DNA of 64,000 nucleotides from an uncultured Pelagibacteraceae bacterium. GTDB lineage: Bacteria; Pseudomonadota; Alphaproteobacteria; Pelagibacterales; Pelagibacteraceae. Where the stretch lies: the NCBI GenBank assembly GCA_902552805.1, contig CACDIC010000006.1, positions 22,321 through 86,320 on the forward strand, in the 5' to 3' direction. The notes beneath the pieces were generated by a model. That model had not been told where the DNA came from, made no database searches, and saw only the letters and a program-made list of their open reading frames with translations. Numbering within the stretch: the first letter of the stretch is position 1; the number at the start of each line of letters is the position of its first letter. The position numbers were made by a program, and so were the translations under genes. Of the stretch, positions 48,572 to 57,625 are shown piece after piece.

Positions 48572-51241
48572 ATGAAAACAGGTAAAATTAACTCTTACAA
48601 AACTCTTTCTGATATAGAAATAAATAATAAAAAATTTAAATTTTATTCATTAAAGAAAGCAGAAGAAAATGGTTTGGAGGGTATTTCCAAATTACCAAAA
48701 TCCCTTAAAGTTTTGTTAGAAAATTTGTTAAGATATGAGGATGATGTATCGGTTACAAAAAATCAAATTGAGGCAGTTAAAAATTGGCTAAAAACAAAAA
48801 AATCTAAAACAGAAATTGCTTATCGACCCGCTAGAGTGTTACTACAAGATTACACCGGAATTCCTGCAGTGGCTGACTTGGCAGCTATGAGAGAAGCTGT
48901 GAAAGAAAAAAATAAAGATCCTAATACAATTAATCCACTTTCTGCAGTAGATCTTGTTATTGACCATTCAGTCCAAGTTGATCAGTCTGCTAAAGCAGAT
49001 TCCTTCGATAAAAATGTTGAAATTGAATTTAATAGAAATGGTGAGAGATATTCTTTTTTAAAATGGGGTCAGCAAGCGTTCAATAACTTTAGAATAGTTC
49101 CTCCTGGAACTGGAATTTGTCATCAGGTAAATTTAGAATACTTATCTAAAGTAGTATGGAGTGAAGAGTTTGAGGGACAGAGTTATCTTTTTCCAGATAC
49201 ATTGGTAGGAACTGATAGTCATACTACTATGGTTAATGGACTTTCAGTCTTAGGGTGGGGAGTAGGTGGTATTGAAGCTGAGGCGGGTATGCTAGGTCAG
49301 CCCATTTCAATGCTTATTCCTGAAGTAATAGGTTTTGAAGTCAAAAATAAAATGCCAGAGGGCACTACTGCAACAGACTTAGTTTTAACAGTTGTTAAAA
49401 TGTTAAGAGACAAGGGTGTAGTCGGAAAGTTTGTAGAATTTTATGGTGATGGTTTAAAGAATTTAACTTTAGCGGATCGTGCAACAATTGCAAATATGGC
49501 TCCAGAGTATGGAGCAACTTGTGGTTTTTTTCCAATAGATGAGGAAACTTTAAAGTATTTAAAATTTTCTGGTAGAGATGAAATGACTGTAAAAATAGTT
49601 GAGGAATATGCGAAAGCTCAGGGTTTGTGGTCTAGTGAAGATATTGATTTTACTGATACTTTAACTTTAGACATGACAACTATTGTTCCTACTATCTCAG
49701 GACCAAAAAGACCACAAGATAAGGTTTTATTAACTGATGCTTCAACTAGTTTTAAGAAAAGTTTTTCTGAAGTAACTGGTAAAAAAGATTTTTCAGTCTC
49801 AAAAGTAAAAGATAAGAAATATTCAATTAAAGATGGATCTATTTTAATTGCAGCAATTACATCTTGTACAAATACTTCTAATCCAAATGTTTTAATTGGA
49901 GCGGGACTTTTAGCTAAGAAAGCAGTGGAATTAGGATTAGAGGTAAAACCATGGGTTAAAACTTCATTAGCACCCGGCTCACAAGTTGTTACAGATTACC
50001 TGAAGGAAGCAGGATTAAATACTTACTTAGATAAACTCGGTTTTCATTTAGTTGGTTATGGCTGCACTACATGTATTGGAAATTCAGGTCCATTAGCCGA
50101 TGAAATTGTTGAGTCTATTCAAAAAGAAAATATCTATGCTGTTTCAGTATTGTCTGGTAATAGAAATTTCGAGGGTAGAATTTCACCACATATAAAAGCA
50201 AATTATCTCGCGTCACCGCCATTAGTCGTTGCTTATGCTCTTGCCGGTCATATGAATTTTGATTTGTATAAAGATAGTTTTGGCAAAGATAAAAATGGCA
50301 AAGATATTTTTATGAAGGATATTTGGCCATCAAATAAAGAAATTGAAGATGTGTTAAAATCATCTTTAAATCCTGAAATGTTTGTAAAAAGGTATTCAAA
50401 CGTCTCTGAAGGACCAATACAATGGCAACAAATTAAAACAGAAAAAAGTAGTATTTATAATTGGGAAGAAAATTCTACGTATGTAAAAAAACCACCTTTT
50501 TTTGAAAATCTTCCAGATCAACCGGAAGGTTTTAAAAAAATTCATGATGCTCGTCCATTATTAATTTTGGGCGATATGGTAACCACAGATCATATTTCTC
50601 CTGCAGGTAATATTCAAAAAGAAAGTCCGACAGGAGAATATTTCATGAAACATCAAATTTTACCCAAAGATTATAATTCTTATGGCGCCAGAAGAGGAAA
50701 TCACGAAGTTATGATGAGAGGAACATTTGCTAATATTAGAATAAGAAATGAGATGGCGCCTGGTACAGAAGGTGGATTTACAACGCTTTACCCAGAAAAA
50801 AAAGTGATGCCAATTTATGATGCAGTAGTTGAATATAAAAAAAGAGGGACAGATTTAGTTGTTATAGGTGGTAAAGAATATGGAACAGGCTCGTCAAGAG
50901 ATTGGGCAGCGAAAGGAACCAAACTTTTAGGAGTAAAGATTGTAATTGCTGAAAGTTTTGAGAGAATTCATAGATCTAACTTAATTGGAATGGGTATTTT
51001 GCCATTACAATTTATTGATAATATTAATAGGAAAAATTTAAAATTAATTGGTTCAGAATTGATTAGTATAATCAATCTTGAGAATGGAATTAATCCTTCT
51101 GATAAAGTTAAAGTAGAAATTAAGTATGCTTCAGGCGAAATTAAAACAATCCAAGCACTTTGTAGAATAGATACTAAAAATGAGCTAGAGTATTATAAAA
51201 ATGGAGGCATATTACAATACGTTCTTAGAAATATGATTTAA
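48572..51241 (+). CDS. acnA: Aconitate hydratase A
   Basis: TCA-cycle enzyme interconverting citrate and isocitrate through a [4Fe-4S] cluster. The 889-residue length is that of AcnA/IRP-type aconitase. Cluster cysteines appear as SCTNTSNP (near 430) and GCTTCIGNSG (near 496). Other family features are DSHTTMVNGLSVLGWGVGG and the swivel-domain motifs LGDMVTTDHISPAG, GRRG-like ARRGNHEVM and GSSRDWAAKG. No oddities. It starts four bases after a LysE gene and precedes the YfgM-like gene by two. Confidence 0.96.
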   Translation: MKTGKINSYKTLSDIEINNKKFKFYSLKKAEENGLEGISKLPKSLKVLLENLLRYEDDVSVTKNQIEAVKNWLKTKKSKTEIAYRPARVLLQDYTGIPAVADLAAMREAVKEKNKDPNTINPLSAVDLVIDHSVQVDQSAKADSFDKNVEIEFNRNGERYSFLKWGQQAFNNFRIVPPGTGICHQVNLEYLSKVVWSEEFEGQSYLFPDTLVGTDSHTTMVNGLSVLGWGVGGIEAEAGMLGQPISMLIPEVIGFEVKNKMPEGTTATDLVLTVVKMLRDKGVVGKFVEFYGDGLKNLTLADRATIANMAPEYGATCGFFPIDEETLKYLKFSGRDEMTVKIVEEYAKAQGLWSSEDIDFTDTLTLDMTTIVPTISGPKRPQDKVLLTDASTSFKKSFSEVTGKKDFSVSKVKDKKYSIKDGSILIAAITSCTNTSNPNVLIGAGLLAKKAVELGLEVKPWVKTSLAPGSQVVTDYLKEAGLNTYLDKLGFHLVGYGCTTCIGNSGPLADEIVESIQKENIYAVSVLSGNRNFEGRISPHIKANYLASPPLVVAYALAGHMNFDLYKDSFGKDKNGKDIFMKDIWPSNKEIEDVLKSSLNPEMFVKRYSNVSEGPIQWQQIKTEKSSIYNWEENSTYVKKPPFFENLPDQPEGFKKIHDARPLLILGDMVTTDHISPAGNIQKESPTGEYFMKHQILPKDYNSYGARRGNHEVMMRGTFANIRIRNEMAPGTEGGFTTLYPEKKVMPIYDAVVEYKKRGTDLVVIGGKEYGTGSSRDWAAKGTKLLGVKIVIAESFERIHRSNLIGMGILPLQFIDNINRKNLKLIGSELISIINLENGINPSDKVKVEIKYASGEIKTIQALCRIDTKNELEYYKNGGILQYVLRNMI

Positions 51242-51243
51242 TA

Positions 51244-51888
51244 ATGGATGAAGATATAGCAATTATTAATAGTAATACCAGAAATCAGAGAATTAAAGAT
51301 TTTTTTATTAATAATAAGAAATTACTAATATCTCTTTTAATTTTTTTAATTTTAATTCTGTTAAGTTTTTATTCATATCAAATTTATCAAGATAATAGTA
51401 AAATTAAAATTTCAGACAAATATAATAGTGCAATAATTAAACACAAGAATGGAGATAACTCTGGGATAATATCAGCGATGGAAGAGATAGTGGAAAATAA
51501 AGATCCAACTTATTCTCCATTAGCTTTGTACTATTTGATAGATAATGAACTAATAAATAACAAGTCTAAAATAAATAGTTTGTTTGACATATTGATAAAA
51601 AAAACCTCTTTAGATAATGAAATTAAGAATTTAGTTATTTATAAGAAAGCTCTTTACAATGCTGACTCAATTAATGAAAGTCAGATATTAGAAATTTTAA
51701 ATCCTGTAATTAATTCAAAAAGTGTTTGGAAGTCTCACGCTCTTTATTTAATAGCAGAGTATTTTTACTCTAAGGGAGAAAAGCAAAAATCTAAAGAATT
51801 TTTTAGTCAAATAATAACTTTAGAAAACGCTAATTTGGATATACTCAAGGAAACACAAAAAAGACTTAACAGAGATTTGAGTGAATAA
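51244..51888 (+). CDS. YfgM-like membrane-anchored TPR protein
   Basis: The 214-residue product has a cytoplasmic N-terminus, one transmembrane helix (about 27-47) and a periplasmic helical part (about 60-214) with two or three degenerate TPR-like repeats, for example SHALYLIAEYFYSKGEKQ. Position immediately before a BamB-like gene matches the YfgM-BamB pair of other proteobacteria, where YfgM helps periplasmic chaperone transfer. Sequence identity is low, so the assignment leans on architecture and context. The BamB-like start lies within its last codons. Confidence 0.68.
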   Translation: MDEDIAIINSNTRNQRIKDFFINNKKLLISLLIFLILILLSFYSYQIYQDNSKIKISDKYNSAIIKHKNGDNSGIISAMEEIVENKDPTYSPLALYYLIDNELINNKSKINSLFDILIKKTSLDNEIKNLVIYKKALYNADSINESQILEILNPVINSKSVWKSHALYLIAEYFYSKGEKQKSKEFFSQIITLENANLDILKETQKRLNRDLSE

Positions 51889-53179
51889 AGTATTTGTAAT
51901 ATTTGTAACTTCAATTTTTTTAACAAATTGTTCCTTCAATGAAAATTCAAGAATATGGAATAAAAAAGAAAAAATTGAAGATGAGAATAAAGTTTCAAAA
52001 AAAATTCTTGCTGAAAAAAAGGTAATTTCAACAGAATTTAATCCATTATTAAAATTAGACTTATCAAAAAATGAGCCAAATAATAAAATTTTTGATCAAC
52101 TAAATAACTTTGGGTCCTCCAAATATAATGGGCAAATAAACAAAATTAATAGTTATAAATTCTCAAAGTTAGAAAATTTTAATCAATTCAATTTTGATCC
52201 ATTAATTTTAAGTGATGGGGTGATAGTTTTTGAAAAAAAAGGAACTATTATTAGGTTTAATGATAATAAAAAAGTTGTTTGGAAAAATAATTTTTATTCA
52301 AAAACAGAAAAGAAAGTTCACCCTACTTTATCATTTGCAATAACAGATAAAAACTTGTTAGTTGCAGATAGTATAGCAAAAATTTCAAATATAGACTTAC
52401 AGAATGGAGATCTAATTTGGTCAAAAAAAAGTGAATATCCATTTAATTCAGAAATCAAAATTCACAAGGATAAATTTTTTGTAGTTGATTTTAAAAATAC
52501 TTTAAGATGTTTTTATTTAAAAGATGGTTCAGAGTGTTGGAATATAAAAACTGAGGAGTCTTTTACTGTTTCGAATTCAAAATTTTCAATATTAATCAGA
52601 GATAATTTAGTAATATATAATAATTCTTTAGGGGACATTACAGCAATTGATATTTCATCAGGTTTAATTGAATGGCAACTACCAACACAAAAAAGCAGTA
52701 TTATTAACGAAACATATGGTTTTAATTTCTCAAAACTAGTTAGTGACGGAAACTCAATTTATTTTTCCAATAATAAAAACCAATTTTTCTCTGTGGATTT
52801 AACATCAGGTACAACAAATTGGATGAGTGAAATTAATTCTATTCTAACACCAATTATAGTTGGGAACCTGGTTTTTACAGTATCTGAAAACGGATATCTT
52901 TTTACAATAAAAAAAAATGAGGGAAACATTGTTAGAATTAATGATGTTTATAAAAATTTTAATTTAAAAAAAAGAAAAAGAATTAAACCTACAGGTTTTA
53001 CAATAGGTAATAATAACCTTTATTTAACTAATTCTGATGGAAATCTAATTGTTGTTAACTTAAGTGCTGGAAATGTGTTAAAAATTGAAAAAGTTGCCAG
53101 AGATTTAATATCTAAACCTTTAATATATAATGAAAATTTATTTATTGTTAAAAATGGCTCAATAACCCAATTTGATTAG
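51881..53179 (+). CDS. bamB: BamB-like outer-membrane lipoprotein (PQQ-like propeller)
   Basis: The 432-residue product starts at GTG, overlapping the preceding gene by eight bases. It has a lipoprotein signal peptide with lipobox FLTNC (Cys17). The mature part contains PQQ-like repeats with the Trp signature, for example GDLIWSKKSEYPF, GSECWNIKTEESF, GLIEWQLPTQKS and GTTNWMSEINS, forming a propeller of the BamB type. BamB supports folding of outer-membrane barrels at the BAM complex. In many alphaproteobacteria bamB is followed by der; here a cupin gene follows instead. Confidence 0.8.
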   Translation: MNKVFVIFVTSIFLTNCSFNENSRIWNKKEKIEDENKVSKKILAEKKVISTEFNPLLKLDLSKNEPNNKIFDQLNNFGSSKYNGQINKINSYKFSKLENFNQFNFDPLILSDGVIVFEKKGTIIRFNDNKKVVWKNNFYSKTEKKVHPTLSFAITDKNLLVADSIAKISNIDLQNGDLIWSKKSEYPFNSEIKIHKDKFFVVDFKNTLRCFYLKDGSECWNIKTEESFTVSNSKFSILIRDNLVIYNNSLGDITAIDISSGLIEWQLPTQKSSIINETYGFNFSKLVSDGNSIYFSNNKNQFFSVDLTSGTTNWMSEINSILTPIIVGNLVFTVSENGYLFTIKKNEGNIVRINDVYKNFNLKKRKRIKPTGFTIGNNNLYLTNSDGNLIVVNLSAGNVLKIEKVARDLISKPLIYNENLFIVKNGSITQFD

Positions 53180-53181
53180 TT

Positions 53182-53613
53182 ATGTTTTTAAAATTTTTAG
53201 ATAAAATAGGAAGAAAAAAAGTTGTCTTAGATAGAGGCCCCTCACATCCCAAGTATCATGAAGCTAAACCATGGATGAATAGATATTATCTTATCTTTAG
53301 ACATAGACCGAAGTGGTTTCCATTTAATATTCTCATTCATGAAATGTTAGCAGATGATCATGGAGAAGGTGTTCACAATCATACATTTCCATATATCACG
53401 ATTATATTAAGAGGAGGATATTGGGAGACATTAAGCACAGGAAAATTTTGGCGACCGCCTGGTTATATAGGCTTTAGATCTGCAAATAATTTACATAGAG
53501 TAGACTTAAAACCTGGGACGAAGCCTTTAACATTATTTATATCTGGTCCCTTTGGACTAAGGAAAGGACCAAGATCTGAATACGGAATTGATTTTAAAAG
53601 TAAAAAAAATTAA
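53182..53613 (+). CDS. Small cupin-fold protein, unknown function
   Basis: The 143-residue protein has a cupin-like pattern: motif 1 HGEGVHNHTFPYITIILRGG (about 66-85), with two His and a likely Glu, and motif 2 with NLHRVDLKPGT (about 106). These residues could bind a metal. The N-terminal 45 residues are aromatic and basic (MNRYYLIFRHRPKW). I recognise no specific family; cysteine-dioxygenase or phage-like cupins are distant possibilities. It is located between bamB and zapE with overlaps of a few bases or less. Confidence 0.65.
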   Translation: MFLKFLDKIGRKKVVLDRGPSHPKYHEAKPWMNRYYLIFRHRPKWFPFNILIHEMLADDHGEGVHNHTFPYITIILRGGYWETLSTGKFWRPPGYIGFRSANNLHRVDLKPGTKPLTLFISGPFGLRKGPRSEYGIDFKSKKN

Positions 53614-54665
53614 TGCCCTTTAATCTTGAGGAAAAATTTAAAACTCATTGTAATAGAAAAAATCTAGAGTTAAATCCAAATCAAATAATTTTAGTAAAGC
53701 AATTAGATAATTTTTACAAAGAAAATTTTAAAACTCCCTTGTTAAGTTTTTTTTCAAAACAATCTTCAAAAAAAGGTTTTTACCTCCACGGAGATGTGGG
53801 AGTTGGAAAAACTATGATTCTAGATTTTTTTTTTAATCTAGTTAATCAAAAAAAACAACGTGTTCACTTCAATGAATTTATGCTTATTTTTCATGATTTT
53901 GTTCATGATCATAAAGATAAAAATGAGGAAAATATAATTGCTGTATTTGTTAAAAATTTAAAATCAAAATTTTCACTTATCTTTTTCGATGAATTTCAAG
54001 TTACCAACATTGTTGATGCTATGATACTAGGTAAACTATTTGAGGAAATATTTAGTCAAAATATTAAGATTATTGTGACTTCAAACACAAAAATATCAGA
54101 ATTATATAAAGATGGGCTACAAAGAGACCAATTTAAACCCTTTATTCAAATAATGCAGGAGAAATCAATAGAACATGAGTTGATAATTGATGATGATTAT
54201 AGAAAAAGCAAAGAAAACGAAAAACAAAGATACTTCTATCCTTTGAACCAAGAAACTAATTTTAAGATAAATAAGTTTTCTAGAATAATTACCAAAAATA
54301 AAAAATTATCTTCTAAAGTTTTGAATATTAAAGGTAGGAATTTTAAAATAAAAAATTTTTATGAGGGAATTTCAAAATTTTATTTTGACGAACTATGCAA
54401 TCAAAATTTAGGAGCTGAAGATTATTTAGAAATTGCTGAAAGCTCCAGTTTTATAATTATTGAAAACATACCAGAATTTAATGATATAAACTCAAATCAA
54501 CAACAAAGATTCATCACATTTATTGATGTAATTTATGATAAAGGCATAGCAATAGCAGTAACTGCTGAGCAAAGTTTAGAAAAATTGTCTAGTTCTAAGT
54601 CTTTAGAAAAACCATTTAAACGTACAATTAGTCGATTATTTGAGTTAACATCAAAAGATTATTAA
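53613..54665 (+). CDS. zapE: ZapE/AFG1-family ATPase
   Basis: P-loop ATPase of the AFG1 family, 350 residues. Walker A is GDVGVGKT (near 56), Walker B LIFFDEFQV (near 126), and the sensor region ITSNT-like IIVTSNTK near 152. In E. coli ZapE acts at the Z-ring; mitochondrial AFG1 supports protein quality control. The start overlaps the cupin stop by one base (TAATG) and the YjbQ gene follows at one base. It is Lys/Asn-rich like the rest but without missing motifs. Confidence 0.88.
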   Translation: MPFNLEEKFKTHCNRKNLELNPNQIILVKQLDNFYKENFKTPLLSFFSKQSSKKGFYLHGDVGVGKTMILDFFFNLVNQKKQRVHFNEFMLIFHDFVHDHKDKNEENIIAVFVKNLKSKFSLIFFDEFQVTNIVDAMILGKLFEEIFSQNIKIIVTSNTKISELYKDGLQRDQFKPFIQIMQEKSIEHELIIDDDYRKSKENEKQRYFYPLNQETNFKINKFSRIITKNKKLSSKVLNIKGRNFKIKNFYEGISKFYFDELCNQNLGAEDYLEIAESSSFIIIENIPEFNDINSNQQQRFITFIDVIYDKGIAIAVTAEQSLEKLSSSKSLEKPFKRTISRLFELTSKDY

Positions 54666-54666
54666 T

Positions 54667-55089
54667 ATGAAACAAGAATTTTATAATCTTAAAATAGATA
54701 CCAATGGTCAACAATTATATGAATTTACTGACCAAACATTAAATTGGATTAAAAAAAACAATTTTAAAAATGGAATATTAAACTTAAGTATTCAACATAC
54801 GAGTGCTTCAATTATTGTTCAAGAAAATGCTGATCCAGATGTTCAAACGGATTTAATTAATTATTTCGATAAATTAGCTCCAATGGATAACAAGTTATAT
54901 ATTCATACCACTGAAGGGAAGGATGATATGCCAGCACATATCAAGTCCACTCTTACCAATAATCAAATTTCATTAAGTGTTAAAAATAAAGAACTATTAC
55001 TAGGTACTTGGCAAGGAATATATCTTTTTGAACATAGATTGAATCCACAAACAAGAACTATAATTCATCATTTTTTGGGTGAAGCTTAA
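54667..55089 (+). CDS. YjbQ/UPF0047 family protein
   Basis: The 140-residue protein of the YjbQ family has the motifs LSIQHTSASIIVQENADPDVQ and GTWQGIYLFEHR, with His in both that bind a metal or phosphate in structures of the family. Members show thiamine-phosphate synthase-like activity in vitro but the physiological role is unclear. It ends the forward operon that begins near csaA and overlaps the convergent photolyase gene by four bases. Confidence 0.88.
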   Translation: MKQEFYNLKIDTNGQQLYEFTDQTLNWIKKNNFKNGILNLSIQHTSASIIVQENADPDVQTDLINYFDKLAPMDNKLYIHTTEGKDDMPAHIKSTLTNNQISLSVKNKELLLGTWQGIYLFEHRLNPQTRTIIHHFLGEA

Positions 55090-56504
55090 TTTTTTAAGCT
55101 TTGGAAAGCTTTAAGAGCAGCAGCACGAGCTTCTTCGTGAACGACAATAGGTTTTGGATAATTTTTTCCAATTATTGTTTTGATAGCTTCTTGATATTTA
55201 GTTTCCATTTCCCAAGGTTTATGAATAAATTTTTTTGGGACTTTACTTAATTCTGGTATCCATTTTTTTACATACACACCATCTTTATCAAATTTTTCTC
55301 CCTGAAGAATTGGATTGAATATTCTAAAATAAGGTGCAGCATCTGCACCGCAACCTGCTACCCATTGCCATTGTGCAACATTATTAGCTTTATTAAAATC
55401 AAGTAAGCAGTTTCGAAAATGTTTTTCTCCCTCAGTCCAATTTATTCTTAAATGTTTTACTAAAAAAGATCCAACTACCATTCTAATTCTATTATGCATC
55501 CATCCTGTTTCATAAAGTTCTCTCATACCAGCGTCAACAATTGGATAACCTGTCATTCCAGACTTCCAGGCCTTTAAAAACTTTTCATTTTTAACCCAAG
55601 GAAACTTATCAAATTCTTTTCTATAATTTCCTTTTAAAAACTCTGGAAAATAATTTATCAAGCTATGTGAAAATTCCCGCCAACCTAATTCATTAACATA
55701 TTTTCTATAACCAATTCCTTTAGATTTCATTTCACTACATTTTTTCCAAATTGTATTTACATGGATTTGTCCATGTTTAATATAAGGAGATAACTTGGAT
55801 GTTCCTTCTATTGATGGATAATCTCTAGCCGTTCCATAATCTTTTATTTTATTTGTAATTAAATAATTTAAGATTTTTTTCGAGTCATTTTCAGATACAT
55901 TCCAATAATTTTCAAATTTCTTATACCAGTTTTTTTTTGGTAAAATTTTAGTGGGTTTAATAGAATTTTTAAATAAAGAATAAGTTTTCGTTTTTTTCTT
56001 AACGACATAATTTTTACTTGGAGGTAAGCCTAAAAATTTTTGTTCAGCATTTCTCCAAAACGGGGTAAATACTTTAAATGGAGTACCATCATTTTTAGTT
56101 ACTTCTTGAAATTCATTTAAAATATTTCCTTTAAAATACTTAAATTCGATTTCATTTTTAATAAAGATATCTCTGATTTTTTTTCCTTTTGCAATCACAT
56201 CAGGCTCATAAATTTTGTTCCAATATATTGAGACATCATCTTTTTTTTTTATCTTAGAAAAAACCTCTAATTCATCACCCTCTAATATCTGAAGATTGAT
56301 TTTATATTTCAATAGTTCTGACTGGAATACTTCCAAAGATTTTGAAAGCCACCATTTTTGTGCTTCTCTTTTATTATCAAAGTCAGCTTTGTTATAGATA
56401 TATAAAGCAGCTACATTTTCATGATTTTGCGTAGCATAAGTAAGAGCAGGGTTATGCTCAATTCTAAAATCTTCTCTGATCCATGTAATGGCATTTTTTG
56501 TCAT
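55086..56504 (-). CDS. phrB: Deoxyribodipyrimidine photolyase (class I)
   Basis: Light-driven repair of cyclobutane pyrimidine dimers. The 472-residue product has the N-terminal antenna domain (about 1-130; ITWIREDFRIEHNPAL) and the FAD-binding domain (about 200-470). The FAD domain shows TSKLSPYIKHGQI, NELGWREFSH, the pattern GYPIVDAGMRELYETGWMHN and WQWVAGCGADAAPYFRIFNP. These fit a class I photolyase rather than a cryptochrome, and the Trp triad positions appear filled. It lies eight bases after the PLP-enzyme gene, whose transcript probably extends into it. A photolyase suits a surface-ocean organism. Confidence 0.92.
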   Translation of the reverse strand: MTKNAITWIREDFRIEHNPALTYATQNHENVAALYIYNKADFDNKREAQKWWLSKSLEVFQSELLKYKINLQILEGDELEVFSKIKKKDDVSIYWNKIYEPDVIAKGKKIRDIFIKNEIEFKYFKGNILNEFQEVTKNDGTPFKVFTPFWRNAEQKFLGLPPSKNYVVKKKTKTYSLFKNSIKPTKILPKKNWYKKFENYWNVSENDSKKILNYLITNKIKDYGTARDYPSIEGTSKLSPYIKHGQIHVNTIWKKCSEMKSKGIGYRKYVNELGWREFSHSLINYFPEFLKGNYRKEFDKFPWVKNEKFLKAWKSGMTGYPIVDAGMRELYETGWMHNRIRMVVGSFLVKHLRINWTEGEKHFRNCLLDFNKANNVAQWQWVAGCGADAAPYFRIFNPILQGEKFDKDGVYVKKWIPELSKVPKKFIHKPWEMETKYQEAIKTIIGKNYPKPIVVHEEARAAALKAFQSLKN

Positions 56505-56511
56505 AGAAATT

Positions 56512-57624
56512 CTATTTTCTACCTTTAGATAGCAGTTGTTTGTAAAGTTTTACATCTGCATTTCCTTCGCATCCTATGACTAGAATATTTGAGCTTTCAT
56601 TAATATTAAGGAAATTTTTGGCTTTAATATTGTTGCATATTCCTATCAAAGCGATAACTCCGGGAGCTGCGCATTCACCACCTGTGATAGAAGTGTTGCT
56701 AAACTTTTTATCTTTTAGACCAGCTACAGTTTTTGCAATATTTTTATCTGAGATCGATACACAACAATCGCTGGCACTTTTTAATATTTGCCATGGCACC
56801 AAAGACATCTCATTACAAGACATTCCACCCATAATACTCTCTTTTTTAATTTTAATCTTTTTAAGTTTATTGCTTTTAATACTTTGAAGCACACAATCAG
56901 CTTGATCAGGTTCGACGATTATAATTTTAGGTATTCTTTTAAAATATTTTGCAACACCAGCTACTACGCCGGCCGCTAATCCTCCAACACCTGCTTGGAG
57001 AAATATGTGAGTTATATATTGATTAGTTTGTTGGGATATTTCTTTAATCATGATTGAATATCCTGCCATAGTAAGTTGCGGAATATATTTATAATTTTTT
57101 GTAGATACATCTTGGACAATTTTCCAATTATTTTTTTTTGATTGTTTATGACATTCTTTAAGGGAATTTTCATAATCTCCCTTAACTCTTATAACTTCAG
57201 CACCAAATTTTTTAATTTCATTTACTCTTGTTTCACTCACATATTGGCTTACAAATATTTTACATTTTAGTTTTAATCTTTGCGCTCCCCACGCAACTGA
57301 TCTACCATGATTACCTGCAGTTGCAGAGGAAATTGTAATATTTTTTTTTCCTTTAGATATTTTTTCTACTGCATAAGCGCCGCCAAGGGCTTTGAAGGAC
57401 TTTAAATGAAACCTTTTAGACTCATCTTTGTAAAAAATATTGTTGAGTTCTAAATTTTTTTGAAGTTTATTAAGTCTTAAAAGAGGAGTAGCTCTATAAC
57501 TTCTCCAACTAGAAATTGATTTAAAAGCATTGGAAAGCATAGTTGAAGGTAAATATTTAAGGACATAATTTCTTTTGAATTTAAAATTGCTGTTGATTAA
57601 AAATTTTGCTAATTTCCAATTCAC
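56512..57624 (-). CDS. PLP-dependent diaminopropionate ammonia-lyase-like enzyme
   Basis: The 370-residue fold-type II PLP enzyme has the cofactor lysine in RFHLKSFKALGG and the phosphate-binding loop VGGLAAGVVAG. A conserved SSATAGNHGRSVAWGAQRL is the diaminopropionate ammonia-lyase/threonine dehydratase signature. Diaminopropionate lyase is the closest group that I recognise; an EutB-like or other dehydratase role is possible. The start codon is GTG, directly after the synthetase stop; an internal ATG at 57540 (MLSNAFKS) is the main alternative and would shorten it by 28 residues. Substrate specificity is unproven. Confidence 0.75.
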   Translation of the reverse strand: MNWKLAKFLINSNFKFKRNYVLKYLPSTMLSNAFKSISSWRSYRATPLLRLNKLQKNLELNNIFYKDESKRFHLKSFKALGGAYAVEKISKGKKNITISSATAGNHGRSVAWGAQRLKLKCKIFVSQYVSETRVNEIKKFGAEVIRVKGDYENSLKECHKQSKKNNWKIVQDVSTKNYKYIPQLTMAGYSIMIKEISQQTNQYITHIFLQAGVGGLAAGVVAGVAKYFKRIPKIIIVEPDQADCVLQSIKSNKLKKIKIKKESIMGGMSCNEMSLVPWQILKSASDCCVSISDKNIAKTVAGLKDKKFSNTSITGGECAAPGVIALIGICNNIKAKNFLNINESSNILVIGCEGNADVKLYKQLLSKGRK

Positions 57625-57625
57625 T

